Numbered from the stretch's first letter, positions 24,907-33,920 are shown. The stretch is 64,000 nt of DNA from DAISJM01 sp036821485 (GCA_036821485.1 DAISJM010000007.1:1-64000), one strand, 5' to 3'. Made by a program: numbers and translations. The notes: generated by a model not told the origin, from the sequence alone.

Positions 24907-27087
24907 TTACGGCACCGGGAAACGCGACGTCAGTTCAACCACCTGCTCGCGAACGCGCGCGATGACGCTCTCGTCCTGTGGAGCCTTCACCACTTCCGTA
25001 ATCAAGGTGGCGATGCGCTCCATTTCCGCTTCTTTCATGCCGCGCGTGGTCACCGCCGGGGTACCGACGCGGACACCGGACGTCACAAACGGACTCTGCT
25101 TGTCGAACGGAATCGCGTTCTTGTTGACCGTGATCCGCGCCTTGTCCAGCGCTGTCGCGGCATCTTTGCCCGTCACCCCCGCCGGCGTCAGGTCCACCAG
25201 CATCAGGTGGTTGTCCGTGCCACCGGAGACAATCCGCAGGCCGTTCTTCTCCAAGGTTGCCGCCATCACCTGCGCGTTGCGCACCACCTGCCGTGCGTAT
25301 TCCTTGAACGCGGGCTGCAGCGCCTCGTGAAAGCAAACGGCCTTTGCCGCCACCACGTGCATGAGCGGCCCGCCCTGCACACCCGGAAAGACCTGGCGAT
25401 CAATATCCTGCGCAAACTTCGCCTGGCACAGCACCATGCCGCCGCGCGGCCCGCGCAACGTTTTGTGTGTCGTGGTCGTGACGAATTCACAGTACGGCAC
25501 CGGGTTGGGATGAAATCCCGTCGCAACCAGTCCGGCAATGTGCGCCATGTCCACCATCAGGAAGGCGCCCACCTCATCCGCGATCTTCCGCAGCCGCGGG
25601 AAATCAAGCGTCCGGGAATACGCGCTCGCACCGGCGCAGATCATCTTCGGCTTGTGCTGCTTCGCCAGCGTCTCCACCTCGTCGTAGTTGATCCGTTCCG
25701 ACGACGGCTCCACGCCGTAGTGGACCACATTGAAGAAGCGGCCCGAGAAATTCACCTTGTGCCCGTGCGTCAGGTGGCCGCCGTGCGCCAGGCTCATGGC
25801 GAGGATCGTATCGCCCGGCTGCAGCATCGCAAAATATACCGCCATGTTCGCGCCGCTTCCGCTGTGCGGCTGCACGTTCGCGTGCTCGGCTCCAAAGAGT
25901 TGCTTCGCGCGATCGATCGCCAGCCGCTCTGCCTCGTCCACAAACTCGCAGCCGTTGTACCAGCGCTTGCCCGGATATCCTTCGGCATACTTGTTCGTCA
26001 GCACCGAACCCTGCGCCTCGCGCACCGCGCGGCTGACGTAGTTTTCCGAGGCGATCAGTTCAAGATTCTCGCGCTGCCGCACGGTCTCGCGCTGAAGCGT
26101 CGCGTAAATGTCCGGATCGACGCTGCGAACAGACACCGCCTCGGCCGAACCGGCCAGGCATGAGTCCATCTTCTTCACCCTGCGCTCGTGGCGGCCGCCC
26201 GCTTCAAACGCCGTGCCAAGCCATGCGTCGAGAATCGCGGGAATATCCTGGTGCGGCGTCACGGTGCTGCCAAGCGCGAGCACATTGGCGTTGTTGTGAG
26301 CACGCGCCATCTGCGCCATGTGCGGCGTCAGACAAAGCGCCGCACGCACCCGCGGACACTTGTTCGCCACGATGCTCATGCCGACGCCGGTCGCGCACAC
26401 CAGCAGGCCCTGATCCACGGTGCCCTCGGAAACCCGGCGAGCCACTTCCCCCGCATAATCCGGATAGTCCGTCGATTCCTTGCTGTTGCAACCAAGGTCC
26501 TGAACCTCCACGTTTCGCTTCGCCAGGAGCTTCTTGATCTCTTCCTTCAATTCAAATCCGGCATGATCCGAACCCAAAGCCATTTTCACGTGCTGCCACC
26601 TTTCTGGGGAATGAGTCTTCAACCCTTCTCGTTCAACCAAGTATAAAATCAGATCGGAAATCGCCGCGTCGATTTCGTCACGCACGCGCCGATAAACGCT
26701 CAACGGCAATCCGATCGGATCCGCGATGTCGCGGACCTCGCCGGTTCCAAACGACCGGAGCAGTCGCACCCGACCCGCCGCCGCCGGATAGATCCGCATC
26801 ACCTCCTGGCGATGCCGTTCCGTCATCACCAGGATATGCGTGGCCGCTTCCGCAAGATCCGGCGCCAGCATGCGGCTTCGATGCGGCGTGAGGTCAATCC
26901 CCTTCTCGTCCAACGCCTGCACGGCCTCGGGACTCGCCGGCATCCCCTCGGCGGCAAACACGCCCGCCGATCCCACGGCGACATCCTGCCGATCCCCGAG
27001 CCGGTGGCGCAGCAGGTACTCCGCCATCGGGCTCCGGCACACGTTGCCCGTGCATACAAAAAGGATTCTCTTCGTCGTCTCGCTCAT
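24907..27087 (-). CDS. Triple fusion: LMW protein phosphatase, RpiB, serine hydroxymethyltransferase
   Basis: One uninterrupted frame of 726 codons encodes three complete enzymes. Residues 1-168 form a low-molecular-weight phosphatase (CTGNVCRS, Cys12 and Arg18). Residues 169-306 form ribose-5-phosphate isomerase B (GSDHAGF, CATGVGMSIVANK). Residues 307-726 form serine hydroxymethyltransferase (LELIASEN, PLP-lysine motif TTTTHKTLRGPRGG). The last makes glycine and 5,10-methylene-THF, which feed purine synthesis. Its start ATG overlaps the tsaC stop. Internal ATGs at 26583 and 26169 have possible ribosome-binding sites (AGGTGG and AGGGTGA), so separate translation cannot be excluded. The gene order is like Bacillus ywlC-ywlE-ywlF-glyA. 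Confidence 0.9.
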   Translation of the reverse strand: MSETTKRILFVCTGNVCRSPMAEYLLRHRLGDRQDVAVGSAGVFAAEGMPASPEAVQALDEKGIDLTPHRSRMLAPDLAEAATHILVMTERHRQEVMRIYPAAAGRVRLLRSFGTGEVRDIADPIGLPLSVYRRVRDEIDAAISDLILYLVEREGLKTHSPERWQHVKMALGSDHAGFELKEEIKKLLAKRNVEVQDLGCNSKESTDYPDYAGEVARRVSEGTVDQGLLVCATGVGMSIVANKCPRVRAALCLTPHMAQMARAHNNANVLALGSTVTPHQDIPAILDAWLGTAFEAGGRHERRVKKMDSCLAGSAEAVSVRSVDPDIYATLQRETVRQRENLELIASENYVSRAVREAQGSVLTNKYAEGYPGKRWYNGCEFVDEAERLAIDRAKQLFGAEHANVQPHSGSGANMAVYFAMLQPGDTILAMSLAHGGHLTHGHKVNFSGRFFNVVHYGVEPSSERINYDEVETLAKQHKPKMICAGASAYSRTLDFPRLRKIADEVGAFLMVDMAHIAGLVATGFHPNPVPYCEFVTTTTHKTLRGPRGGMVLCQAKFAQDIDRQVFPGVQGGPLMHVVAAKAVCFHEALQPAFKEYARQVVRNAQVMAATLEKNGLRIVSGGTDNHLMLVDLTPAGVTGKDAATALDKARITVNKNAIPFDKQSPFVTSGVRVGTPAVTTRGMKEAEMERIATLITEVVKAPQDESVIARVREQVVELTSRFPVP

Positions 27088-27704
27088 GCCTTCGCCGTCC
27101 TGAAAATCTTTGCCGCGGGAATCGCTCCCTCCCGCAATATCTCCACCCGCCGGCCCTCGACTTTCACCACCGTACTGGGCACGCCGCCGGGCGATTTTCC
27201 CGCGTCCAAAACCACGGCCACACGCCTGCCCAGCGCAACAGCCGCCTGCCGCGCCGTCACCGCCGGAGCTTCCCCGCTCCGGTTCGCGCTGGTCACAGCC
27301 AGCGGCACCCCCGCCTCGCGCAGCAGTGCGCGCGCCACCGCGTGATCCGGCACGCGAAACCCTTCGAGGCCAGCCCGGGTCTTCAACACCAAGGTCAACG
27401 GACCGGGCCAGTACTTGGCGGCCAACCTTTGCGCCCTGGCTCCCAGCCTGCCCCCACACGCCGCGCGCACCTGCGCCGCGTCCGCCGCAAGAAGAGTGAT
27501 GGGCTTCCGCCGGGCGCGATTCTTCGCGCCGTAAATCAGCTCCACCGCACCGGGCACGCGGGGATCCGCAGCCAGACCATACACCGTTTCCGTGGGCACA
27601 ACCACCAGCGCGCCGCGCGCCAGGGCCGCCGAGGCGTCAACAATCGCCTTGCGATCCGGCCGACGCGGATCAAGGCGTCGAATTATCGGAACGGCCCGTT
27701 CCAC
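27084..27704 (-). CDS. tsaC: Threonylcarbamoyl-AMP synthase (TsaC/Sua5/YwlC family)
   Basis: The 206-residue protein has the YrdC-fold motifs VVPTETVYGLAAD, KNRARRKPITLL and TSANRSGEAP. The enzyme makes threonylcarbamoyl-AMP from threonine, bicarbonate and ATP, the first step of the tRNA t6A modification. It starts at a GTG (27704) inside the 3' end of the S41-like gene (35-bp overlap) and its stop overlaps the phosphatase start by 4 bp. The length fits the short TsaC form without the Sua5 C-terminal domain. Confidence 0.92.
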   Translation of the reverse strand: MERAVPIIRRLDPRRPDRKAIVDASAALARGALVVVPTETVYGLAADPRVPGAVELIYGAKNRARRKPITLLAADAAQVRAACGGRLGARAQRLAAKYWPGPLTLVLKTRAGLEGFRVPDHAVARALLREAGVPLAVTSANRSGEAPAVTARQAAVALGRRVAVVLDAGKSPGGVPSTVVKVEGRRVEILREGAIPAAKIFRTAKA

Positions 27705-28929
27705 GGATATCCAACGCTTTCAGCCCCAGCAGTACGTCCACCGCGCGCTGGAGCGTTGCATCACCGCGCACGCGTTGGCGCAGCAATCTGTGTTCTTTCA
27801 TTTCGTCCGAAACGTATTCCTTGCCTGCGGCCGGCTCGGGTTCGTATTCCACCGGCGCGGCCAGACCCACATCCACCACCACGTCCGGATGCACGCCTTC
27901 GCGACCGTCATACGTCGTGCCGTCCGCCACCACGAGACGCCGCGTCGTGATGTAGAGTTGCTCGCCATCGGGCAACGGCACTTTCTCGCGAACCAACGGA
28001 TCAGCGGCTGTCGTCGAGCCGATCAGCATCGCGCCCCGGACGCTGCCCGCCAGCGCCGCAGCAAGGACTTCCGCGGCACCGGTGGTCCGCTCATCCACCA
28101 GCACCATCGCGGGCATATCCATGACGGCGCCCACGGCAGCCTTGTGCACGGAAATATCCTGGTTCGCCGGATCGCGGAACGAAAAGAGCATGGCTCCCAA
28201 GGGCGCAAAGAGACTGGCTACCGCCACGACACTGTCCACATCGGCCCCGCCTGCGTCGCGCAAATCCAGAATCACACCCTCGCGACCGGCGGCCGCCCAA
28301 CCGCGCAACAGGGGAACAAGTTCGCGACTGCTGTCCGCGTAAAGCCCGTTGAGCTTGAGGTAACACATGTTGGCCGGCCACTCTTCCGAAATCCGGATGG
28401 CTGAGGCCGTCGACAATCCCCGACGCACTTCTACAACACGGCTTTCGCCTGCCTCGTTCTTCACCTTCAGCGTCACCATCTCATTCGCCGGACCGCGAAG
28501 AAACTCGCCGATCTCCGAGAGGGAGAAACCGGCCACGCTCCCCTTGTCGATCTCTTCCACCACCTCGCCGACTTTCAGGCCTTCCTTCTCCGCAGAGCTG
28601 CCCGGGACTACTTCCACGATCTTCACCACGCCATTGCTGACCGCCACGCGGATGTTGACCTCCGTGAACACACCCTTCTGCTGGTTCTCCATCCACTTCG
28701 CGTCTTCGGCAGTCATCACGTGCCCCAGCGGATCGGCCGTTTCCACGATCGCGTCCACCGCGGCCTGTCTTGCGGCTTTCATATCAAAGGGCAATCCCTG
28801 CTTCTCCAGCACATCCACCACCGCGGAGACTGTGTCCGCCATCGAAGCTTTCGCCGGTTCGGATTCCGCCTGCGCCATGGCCGTGACCGCCATCAGGGGT
28901 ACAAGAATCAATCCCATCCACTTCTTCAT
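27670..28929 (-). CDS. S41-family peptidase homologue with PDZ domain, probably inactive
   Basis: The 419-residue protein has a signal peptide (MKKWMGLILVPLMAVTAMAQ), a PDZ domain (about 95-180, VVEVVPGSSAEKEGLKVGE) and a C-terminal-processing-protease core. In the active-site stretch the usual S-A-S-A-S-E motif is replaced by TTGAAEVLAAAL, so Gly stands at the catalytic Ser position. The Lys expected about 25 residues later is Ala (GSTTAADPLV). It is therefore probably a pseudoprotease acting as a binding or scaffold protein in the periplasm. It starts at 28929 with an AGGAGG site, overlapping the purE stop by 4 bp. Confidence 0.8.
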   Translation of the reverse strand: MKKWMGLILVPLMAVTAMAQAESEPAKASMADTVSAVVDVLEKQGLPFDMKAARQAAVDAIVETADPLGHVMTAEDAKWMENQQKGVFTEVNIRVAVSNGVVKIVEVVPGSSAEKEGLKVGEVVEEIDKGSVAGFSLSEIGEFLRGPANEMVTLKVKNEAGESRVVEVRRGLSTASAIRISEEWPANMCYLKLNGLYADSSRELVPLLRGWAAAGREGVILDLRDAGGADVDSVVAVASLFAPLGAMLFSFRDPANQDISVHKAAVGAVMDMPAMVLVDERTTGAAEVLAAALAGSVRGAMLIGSTTAADPLVREKVPLPDGEQLYITTRRLVVADGTTYDGREGVHPDVVVDVGLAAPVEYEPEPAAGKEYVSDEMKEHRLLRQRVRGDATLQRAVDVLLGLKALDIRGTGRSDNSTP

Positions 28930-29453
28930 TTTCCAGCCTCCTGTTGCGCGCGAATTCTGCGGTTGCCGGCGTCCACCTTCTCCTGCAGCTTCTGCTTGTG
29001 CAGCGCGAACTTCTTCTGAAGCGCCACATCGCTGAGGGCAAGAATCTGTACCGCCAGCAGGGCCGCGTTCACCGCCCCGGCCTTCCCCAGCGCCAGCGTG
29101 CCGACCGGAATTCCCGAGGGCATCTGCACCGTCGACAGCAAGGCGTCGAGACCGTCCAACGCCCCGCCCTTCATCGGCACGCCCAGCACCGGCAGCGTCG
29201 TGTGCGCCGCCAGCACGCCCGCCAAATGCGCCGCACTGCCCGCCGCCGCAATGATGACCTTGATCCCGTGCGCCGCGGCCGATTTCGCAAACGACGAAGC
29301 GCGATCCGGCGTACGGTGCGCCGACATCACGTGCGCCTCGCATGTCACCCCAAAACTCTTGAGCGTACGCAACGATTCCGACATGACGTCCCAGTCCGAA
29401 TCGCTGCCCATGACAACCGCCACCTGCACTTTGCCCTTGCCGCTCTTTTTCAT
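28926..29453 (-). CDS. purE: N5-carboxyaminoimidazole ribonucleotide mutase
   Basis: The 175-residue protein has the PurE motifs MGSDSDWDVM, SAHRTPDR and AAGSAAHLAGV. It converts N5-CAIR to CAIR in purine synthesis. ATG 29453 has GAGG 8 nt upstream. No purK is visible in the window. It lies 14 bp downstream of purD and is coupled to the S41-like gene. The C-terminal tail (KKFALHKQKLQEKVDAG) is a charged helix. Confidence 0.95.
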   Translation of the reverse strand: MKKSGKGKVQVAVVMGSDSDWDVMSESLRTLKSFGVTCEAHVMSAHRTPDRASSFAKSAAAHGIKVIIAAAGSAAHLAGVLAAHTTLPVLGVPMKGGALDGLDALLSTVQMPSGIPVGTLALGKAGAVNAALLAVQILALSDVALQKKFALHKQKLQEKVDAGNRRIRAQQEAGK

Positions 29454-29467
29454 ATGGCCCTCTTCGT

Positions 29468-30754
29468 TTACCTGCGCGCAAATGCACGCGCCGCAATGTC
29501 TTTGCGATAATGCGCACGGCCGAATTGTATGCTGCCGCAGGCCTCGTACGCGCGCTTCACCGCCGAGCCCAGATCCGCCCCCAGCGCCGTCACGCCCAAT
29601 ACCCGCCCGCCCGCTGTCACCACGTGCCCGTCCTTGAGTTTCGTGCCCGCGTGGAAAACCACTACGTCCTTCATGGCCCCCGCGATATCGAGGCCTTCGA
29701 TCACGTCGCCTTTCGAATACGATCCCGGATAGCCGCCGGCGGCCATAACGACGCACACACAGGCCTCGGACTTCCACTGGACCAACCGTTCCTCCAGTCG
29801 ACCGTCGGCGCACGCCTCCAACGCGGGAAGCAGGTCGCCTTTCCAACGTGGCAGAATCGCCTCCGTCTCCGGATCGCCGAAGCGACAGTTGAATTCGAGC
29901 ACCTTCGGCCCCCCCGCCGTCATCATCAGCCCTGCATACAACACCCCGCGGAAAGTAATCCCGCGCCGCTTGAGTTCCGCCAGTGTCCGCTCAAACACCT
30001 GCTCCCGGATCACCGGCCACAAGTCATCCGTCACCACCGGCGCGGGCGAATACGCCCCCATGCCGCCGGTATTCGGGCCTTCATCCCGATCGAACACGCG
30101 CTTGTGATCCTGCGACGACGCCAGCATCACGATGCGCTCCCCGTCGATCAACGCGAGAATGGAGGCTTCTTCGCCGACCAGGCATTCTTCGACCACAACG
30201 CTACACCCTGCGTCGCCAAAAGCTTTTTGCACCAGCGCCTCGTCGACCGCAGCTTCGGCCTGCTCCACCGTCGCGGCCACCGTCACGCCCTTGCCCGCTG
30301 CAAGTCCGTCGGCCTTCACCACGATCGGCGCGCCGCACTTTCGAATATAGGCCTTCGCCGCGCCGACATCCTCGAACCGTTCGTACGCTGCCGTCGGAAC
30401 GCCCGCGGCCTGCATCACGTCTTTCGCAAAAGCCTTGCTGCCCTCAAGCTGCGCAGCGGCCCGCGACGGGCCGAACACCTTGAATCCCTCCGCTGCGAAA
30501 AGGTCGGAAATCCCTTCGCACAAGGGGGCCTCGGGCCCGACCACCGTCAACGCGGGCCGATGCTGTTTCGCCCACGCGAGCAGCTTCGGGATATCCGTGG
30601 CGGCGATATCCAGGTTGGTGCCGACGGAAGCTGTCCCGGCATTCCCCGGTGCGCAAAAGACCTCGGGCCGCGAACTGTCATGCGCAAGCTTCCACGCCAG
30701 CGCATGTTCGCGTCCACCGCCACCCACCACGAGAATCTTCTTCCGCTGAGTCAC
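29468..30754 (-). CDS. purD: Phosphoribosylamine-glycine ligase
   Basis: The 428-residue protein has the PurD ATP-grasp pattern: KILVVGGGGREHALAWKL at the N-terminus, VKADGLAAGKGV for nucleotide binding, and LEFNCRFGDPETEA. It joins glycine to phosphoribosylamine, so it uses the glycine made by the SHMT domain at the end of the same operon. GTG 30754 is preferred because GAGG lies 5 nt upstream; a GTG two codons earlier (30760) is possible. Confidence 0.95.
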   Translation of the reverse strand: MTQRKKILVVGGGGREHALAWKLAHDSSRPEVFCAPGNAGTASVGTNLDIAATDIPKLLAWAKQHRPALTVVGPEAPLCEGISDLFAAEGFKVFGPSRAAAQLEGSKAFAKDVMQAAGVPTAAYERFEDVGAAKAYIRKCGAPIVVKADGLAAGKGVTVAATVEQAEAAVDEALVQKAFGDAGCSVVVEECLVGEEASILALIDGERIVMLASSQDHKRVFDRDEGPNTGGMGAYSPAPVVTDDLWPVIREQVFERTLAELKRRGITFRGVLYAGLMMTAGGPKVLEFNCRFGDPETEAILPRWKGDLLPALEACADGRLEERLVQWKSEACVCVVMAAGGYPGSYSKGDVIEGLDIAGAMKDVVVFHAGTKLKDGHVVTAGGRVLGVTALGADLGSAVKRAYEACGSIQFGRAHYRKDIAARAFARR

Positions 30755-30837
30755 AAGCACCTCGGAGTTGACCCCCGGACTTTAGCGGAGGAAGGCGTGG
30801 CAGACAAGATTCGCGTCACTTATGACATGGGGCGGAA

Positions 30838-31818
30838 TCAGGGCTTCGGCGGGGAGCCCGGCTTGCGACTGCGCAGCACACTGAGCAGCACCACGATCAG
30901 GCCCACCACGGCAAATACACCGAGGAACGGGGCGGCCGACGGCACAACCTTCTTCCGGCTTAACTCCCAGACAGAGCCCTCCGGCAATTCTGCCGGCGGC
31001 TCGGGAATCGGCGGCCTGCCCGCATCCACCCACGCGGTATACCAAAGTGACGCCAGGTGCGTCGCGGCTGCATCGGCCTGTTTCGTGAAAATGTCCTGCG
31101 TCTTCTGCCACAGCATCCTGAAATACACGCGCGACTCCACGCTGCCGCTGGCCTTGGCCGCCTCACGATCGGCCGCAAGCACGGGATCAAAGAGCGCATG
31201 CGAATCGGCCACCCACTGCAGCACGGCGAGGCGCGGATTATCCAGGTATTCCGGTTGCCCCGGCACGAGCATGGAACTCCGCCAGAACATGCGCGGCATC
31301 CCGTCCTCCCATCGCAAATGCACGCCCGCTGCCGCACCCGACGCGCCGTCAAAGTTCTCCGTGGTGTGCAGCGGCTGGTGAATATCGGCAACGTAGTGGC
31401 CAAGTGTGGTGGCCAAACGCGCGGCAAGCACCCAGTCGTTTGTCGCCATCGCCGCCGTGAGCCGCCGCTGCAGTTCCATGATCGACCACGGCGCCATGCC
31501 ATCCCCCGCCGTCGGCCGATGGCCAATCAGCGCCTCCACCTCGTTCAGCGAGGCGGGGAGGTTGGTCGCCGCAAGCGGTCGGTACCGTTCGAGATCGATG
31601 TAGTGATGCTGGCCCTCGCTGCGATCATCACCCTTCCACAGGTCCGGGAAAATACTGTAGCGCGCGAGCACTTTGCCGTAGTCCTGCCACGCGGCCATAT
31701 CCTCCGGCTCAGCCTTGGCCGCAGCACGGGTGATGTCCATGTGCAGCCGGCCGTTCCACGCCCAGGCGCCTTGCGCCGCCGATAGGCAAAGGAGAATGAT
31801 GATCCAGCGGTTTTTCAT
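30838..31818 (-). CDS. Secreted S1/P1-type zinc nuclease with C-terminal membrane anchor
   Basis: The 326-residue protein has a signal peptide cut near GAWA, leaving Trp at the mature N-terminus (WNGRLH) as in S1/P1 nucleases, where Trp1 binds zinc. Further metal ligands lie in DLWKGD, HHYIDL and GHYVADIHQPLH. The family degrades single-stranded DNA and RNA with three zinc ions. A C-terminal membrane segment (FLGVFAVVGLIVVLLSVL) followed by a basic tail should hold it in the envelope. It is upstream of purD on the same strand, 77-83 bp away. Salvage of external nucleic acid is a plausible role. Confidence 0.88.
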   Translation of the reverse strand: MKNRWIIILLCLSAAQGAWAWNGRLHMDITRAAAKAEPEDMAAWQDYGKVLARYSIFPDLWKGDDRSEGQHHYIDLERYRPLAATNLPASLNEVEALIGHRPTAGDGMAPWSIMELQRRLTAAMATNDWVLAARLATTLGHYVADIHQPLHTTENFDGASGAAAGVHLRWEDGMPRMFWRSSMLVPGQPEYLDNPRLAVLQWVADSHALFDPVLAADREAAKASGSVESRVYFRMLWQKTQDIFTKQADAAATHLASLWYTAWVDAGRPPIPEPPAELPEGSVWELSRKKVVPSAAPFLGVFAVVGLIVVLLSVLRSRKPGSPPKP

Positions 31819-31890
31819 GAAGGATTGCTGTCCCCCTTGTAGGTACGCCCCGTCCGGGGCCGGGTCAAGAGACACACCCGCGATTTTCCG

Positions 31891-31973
31891 GGAGTGCGCT
31901 GGCTTGACAGCGCTTTGTGACGGCCCGGCTTGACGGGCCGCAGAGAAAGAGCGGCGTCAAGCCGCCGCACTCC
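31891..31973. repeat. Composite of three hairpins with invariant GGCTTGAC loop
   Basis: Three hairpins sit in a row. They are GCGCT/AGCGC at 31896-31913, CGGCCC/GGGCCG at 31921-31940 and, inverted, GCGGC/GCCGC at 31951-31968. All have the same 8-nt loop, GGCTTGAC (GTCAAGCC in the inverted one), while the stem bases differ in a compensated way. The whole unit is bounded by GGAGTGCG and CGCACTCC. A further copy is at 10527-10544. Confidence 0.85.
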
Positions 31974-32005
31974 AGAGCAGAGACCACCTTCCTGCTCCAC
32001 GCTCA

Positions 32006-32398
32006 TCAAGAAGATCGCTCGCCGGACTCCTTCGGCCTCTCCTCAGGCTTCACAAGAATATCCAGACCTTCGAACGGTTTGAAGACGGACGGCCCCGGGG
32101 CGTCATCTTCGGGAATCGCGCCGTTGTAGAATTGTCCAAGCCCCACACCCTCGTGCTCGTGGTCGTGGCAGTACAGACAAAGGAGTTCCCAGTTGCTTCC
32201 GTCCGGCGGGTTGTTGTCGTGATTGTGATCCTTGTGATGCACGGTCAATTCACGAAGCCGCTTCCCGGAAAACTCGCGCGCACACCGCGCACAGACATGA
32301 GGAAAGAGCGCCAGCGCACGCTCGCGGTAGCCCTTCATCCGCGTCGCCTGCTCGCGCCGCAACCCATCGAGCACGCGCGCGCGCTCCTGCTCGTTCAT
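32006..32398 (-). CDS. HNH nuclease, YajD-like
   Basis: The 130-residue protein has two C-x2-C knuckles (CARC, CLYC) and the HNH core LRELTVHHKDHNHDNNP, closely like E. coli YajD in sequence and length. YajD is a predicted HNH nuclease of unknown cellular role. The ATG at 32398 is used here; a GTG at 32419 with AGAGGA just before it is possible. It lies 46 bp downstream of the subtilase gene, same strand. Confidence 0.85.
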   Translation of the reverse strand: MNEQERARVLDGLRREQATRMKGYRERALALFPHVCARCAREFSGKRLRELTVHHKDHNHDNNPPDGSNWELLCLYCHDHEHEGVGLGQFYNGAIPEDDAPGPSVFKPFEGLDILVKPEERPKESGERSS

Positions 32399-32444
32399 CG
32401 GCTTCTTCTTGTGTGTCACGGTCCTCTGTCTCCAGACACGATCC

Positions 32445-33920
32445 TCACTTCTCCAACAACCGCGCCACCGCCGCGGCGTCGATCGAGCCGAATCCATACT
32501 GCGGATCACGCCCGGCAGCGCCCGCGTCGGTCGCCGCCGCCTTCAGTGCGTCGATGGCTTCCGCCACGCTTGCAGTCGGGTTCTGTGAGAAGTAGAGCGC
32601 CAGCGCACGCGACACATACGCGCTGGCGATCGAGGTCCCCGCGTAGCTCCCCGCCGATCCCTTGGAACCCGCCGGAAAGGTGGCCGTGCCCGGCGCAGCG
32701 AACGACACAAAATCGCCGTAGTTTGACTCGCTCCAGAGCGTCCCCTTCTCTCCCGTGGCACTGACGGCAAGCACCCCCGCATACCCCGCAGGATAGATCG
32801 CCTTACCCGTCGGCGTATTCCCCGCCGCGGCAACAATCACCATCCCCTTCATACGCGCGTACGCCAACGCGTTCTGCAGGAACTCACTCGAGGTGTCGGA
32901 GCCCCAGCTCAGATTCATCACCCGCACGCCCTTGCTCAACGCATAGTCAATGCTGCGCAGGATGGAGAAGTTGGACGCATTGCCCTTGTCGTCGAACGCG
33001 CGGATCGCCACCAGCGGCACGCCCCGCGCCACATCACCCGTCTCCGACCCATCCGGTGCCACCGCGCCCGCCGCGATCAGCGCCATCTGCGTGCCGTGTC
33101 CAACCGGATCGTCCAGCGTGCGCTCCGGATTCATCGCGTCAAAACGTCCAACGACGAGATCGCCCAAATCCGCATCCGCCCCCAGCCCCGAATCCAGGAT
33201 CGCCATCGGCGGCGCGCCGGAACGCGCGGCCGTCATCGGCAGCAGGCGGCCTGCCGCCGCCGCCGTGAGCACCGTGCCGGGCGGAATCTCCGCAACATAG
33301 TTCGGTTCAACGCGGCCGACCACGGGATTGCCCGCAAGCTGTTCAACCAGCGCGGGAATGTTGGTGCCGGGCGCGAACCGCACACGATAGATGCCGAGTT
33401 CGGGAATGCTTCCGATCACCATGCCACCGAGTTGGGCCAGCAACGTTTCCACTTCGCTACGACGCGTACCCGCCCTGAAACTGATCAACACTTCGTCCTT
33501 CACGAAACGCGCGCCGCCGGCTGGCCCCGTGGTGATCTCGAGATGTTCGTCCGTCATCGGAAGCGCCTTGACCCGCTTCTTCTCGCCCGGAATGAAAACC
33601 TGGATTTCGCCAAGCCGCGGCAGCGGGCCAAGCGGGCCCTGCAAGACATCCCAAACCAGCACGTAGCCGTACGGCTGAAGCATCATGTCCAGCGACTGCT
33701 GCAAGTCGTCACCGCGCAGGTCCGCAGTGACAGACGTCGAAATGCGCGTGTCAACCTTGACGCAAACACCGGCGCGGGAGAAGCTGCGCAGCACGTCGAT
33801 GAGCGGTTCACGGCGGGCCTGCAGCCAGATCTTCTCGCCCTGTATGCGAAGCTCCACTGCGGGAGCGGCCGCCGTCGCCAGCCACAACAGGCCAACTGTC
33901 AGAAACCATCGTGTTTTCAT
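32445..33920 (-). CDS. Secreted subtilisin-like (S8) protease with STN-like N-terminal domain
   Basis: The 491-residue protein has a signal peptide (MKTRWFLTVGLLWLATAAAP). An STN-like domain follows (about 35-95, PLIDVLRSFSRAGV then LQQSLDMMLQPYGYVLVW), of the kind found in secretins and TonB receptors. A propeptide-like segment lies at about 140-215. The S8 catalytic domain has Asp (AILDSGLG, about residue 244), His (GHGTQMA, about 274) and Ser (YAGTSIASAY, about 430). All three catalytic residues are present, so it should be active outside the inner membrane. The STN-S8 combination is unusual. It diverges from the next gene. Confidence 0.87.
   Translation of the reverse strand: MKTRWFLTVGLLWLATAAAPAVELRIQGEKIWLQARREPLIDVLRSFSRAGVCVKVDTRISTSVTADLRGDDLQQSLDMMLQPYGYVLVWDVLQGPLGPLPRLGEIQVFIPGEKKRVKALPMTDEHLEITTGPAGGARFVKDEVLISFRAGTRRSEVETLLAQLGGMVIGSIPELGIYRVRFAPGTNIPALVEQLAGNPVVGRVEPNYVAEIPPGTVLTAAAAGRLLPMTAARSGAPPMAILDSGLGADADLGDLVVGRFDAMNPERTLDDPVGHGTQMALIAAGAVAPDGSETGDVARGVPLVAIRAFDDKGNASNFSILRSIDYALSKGVRVMNLSWGSDTSSEFLQNALAYARMKGMVIVAAAGNTPTGKAIYPAGYAGVLAVSATGEKGTLWSESNYGDFVSFAAPGTATFPAGSKGSAGSYAGTSIASAYVSRALALYFSQNPTASVAEAIDALKAAATDAGAAGRDPQYGFGSIDAAAVARLLEK

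Noticed and set aside
29510..31381. 623-codon plus-strand frame opposite purD
   Set aside because: It is an antisense frame of a GC-rich gene; purD and the S1/P1 nuclease on the other strand explain the region fully.
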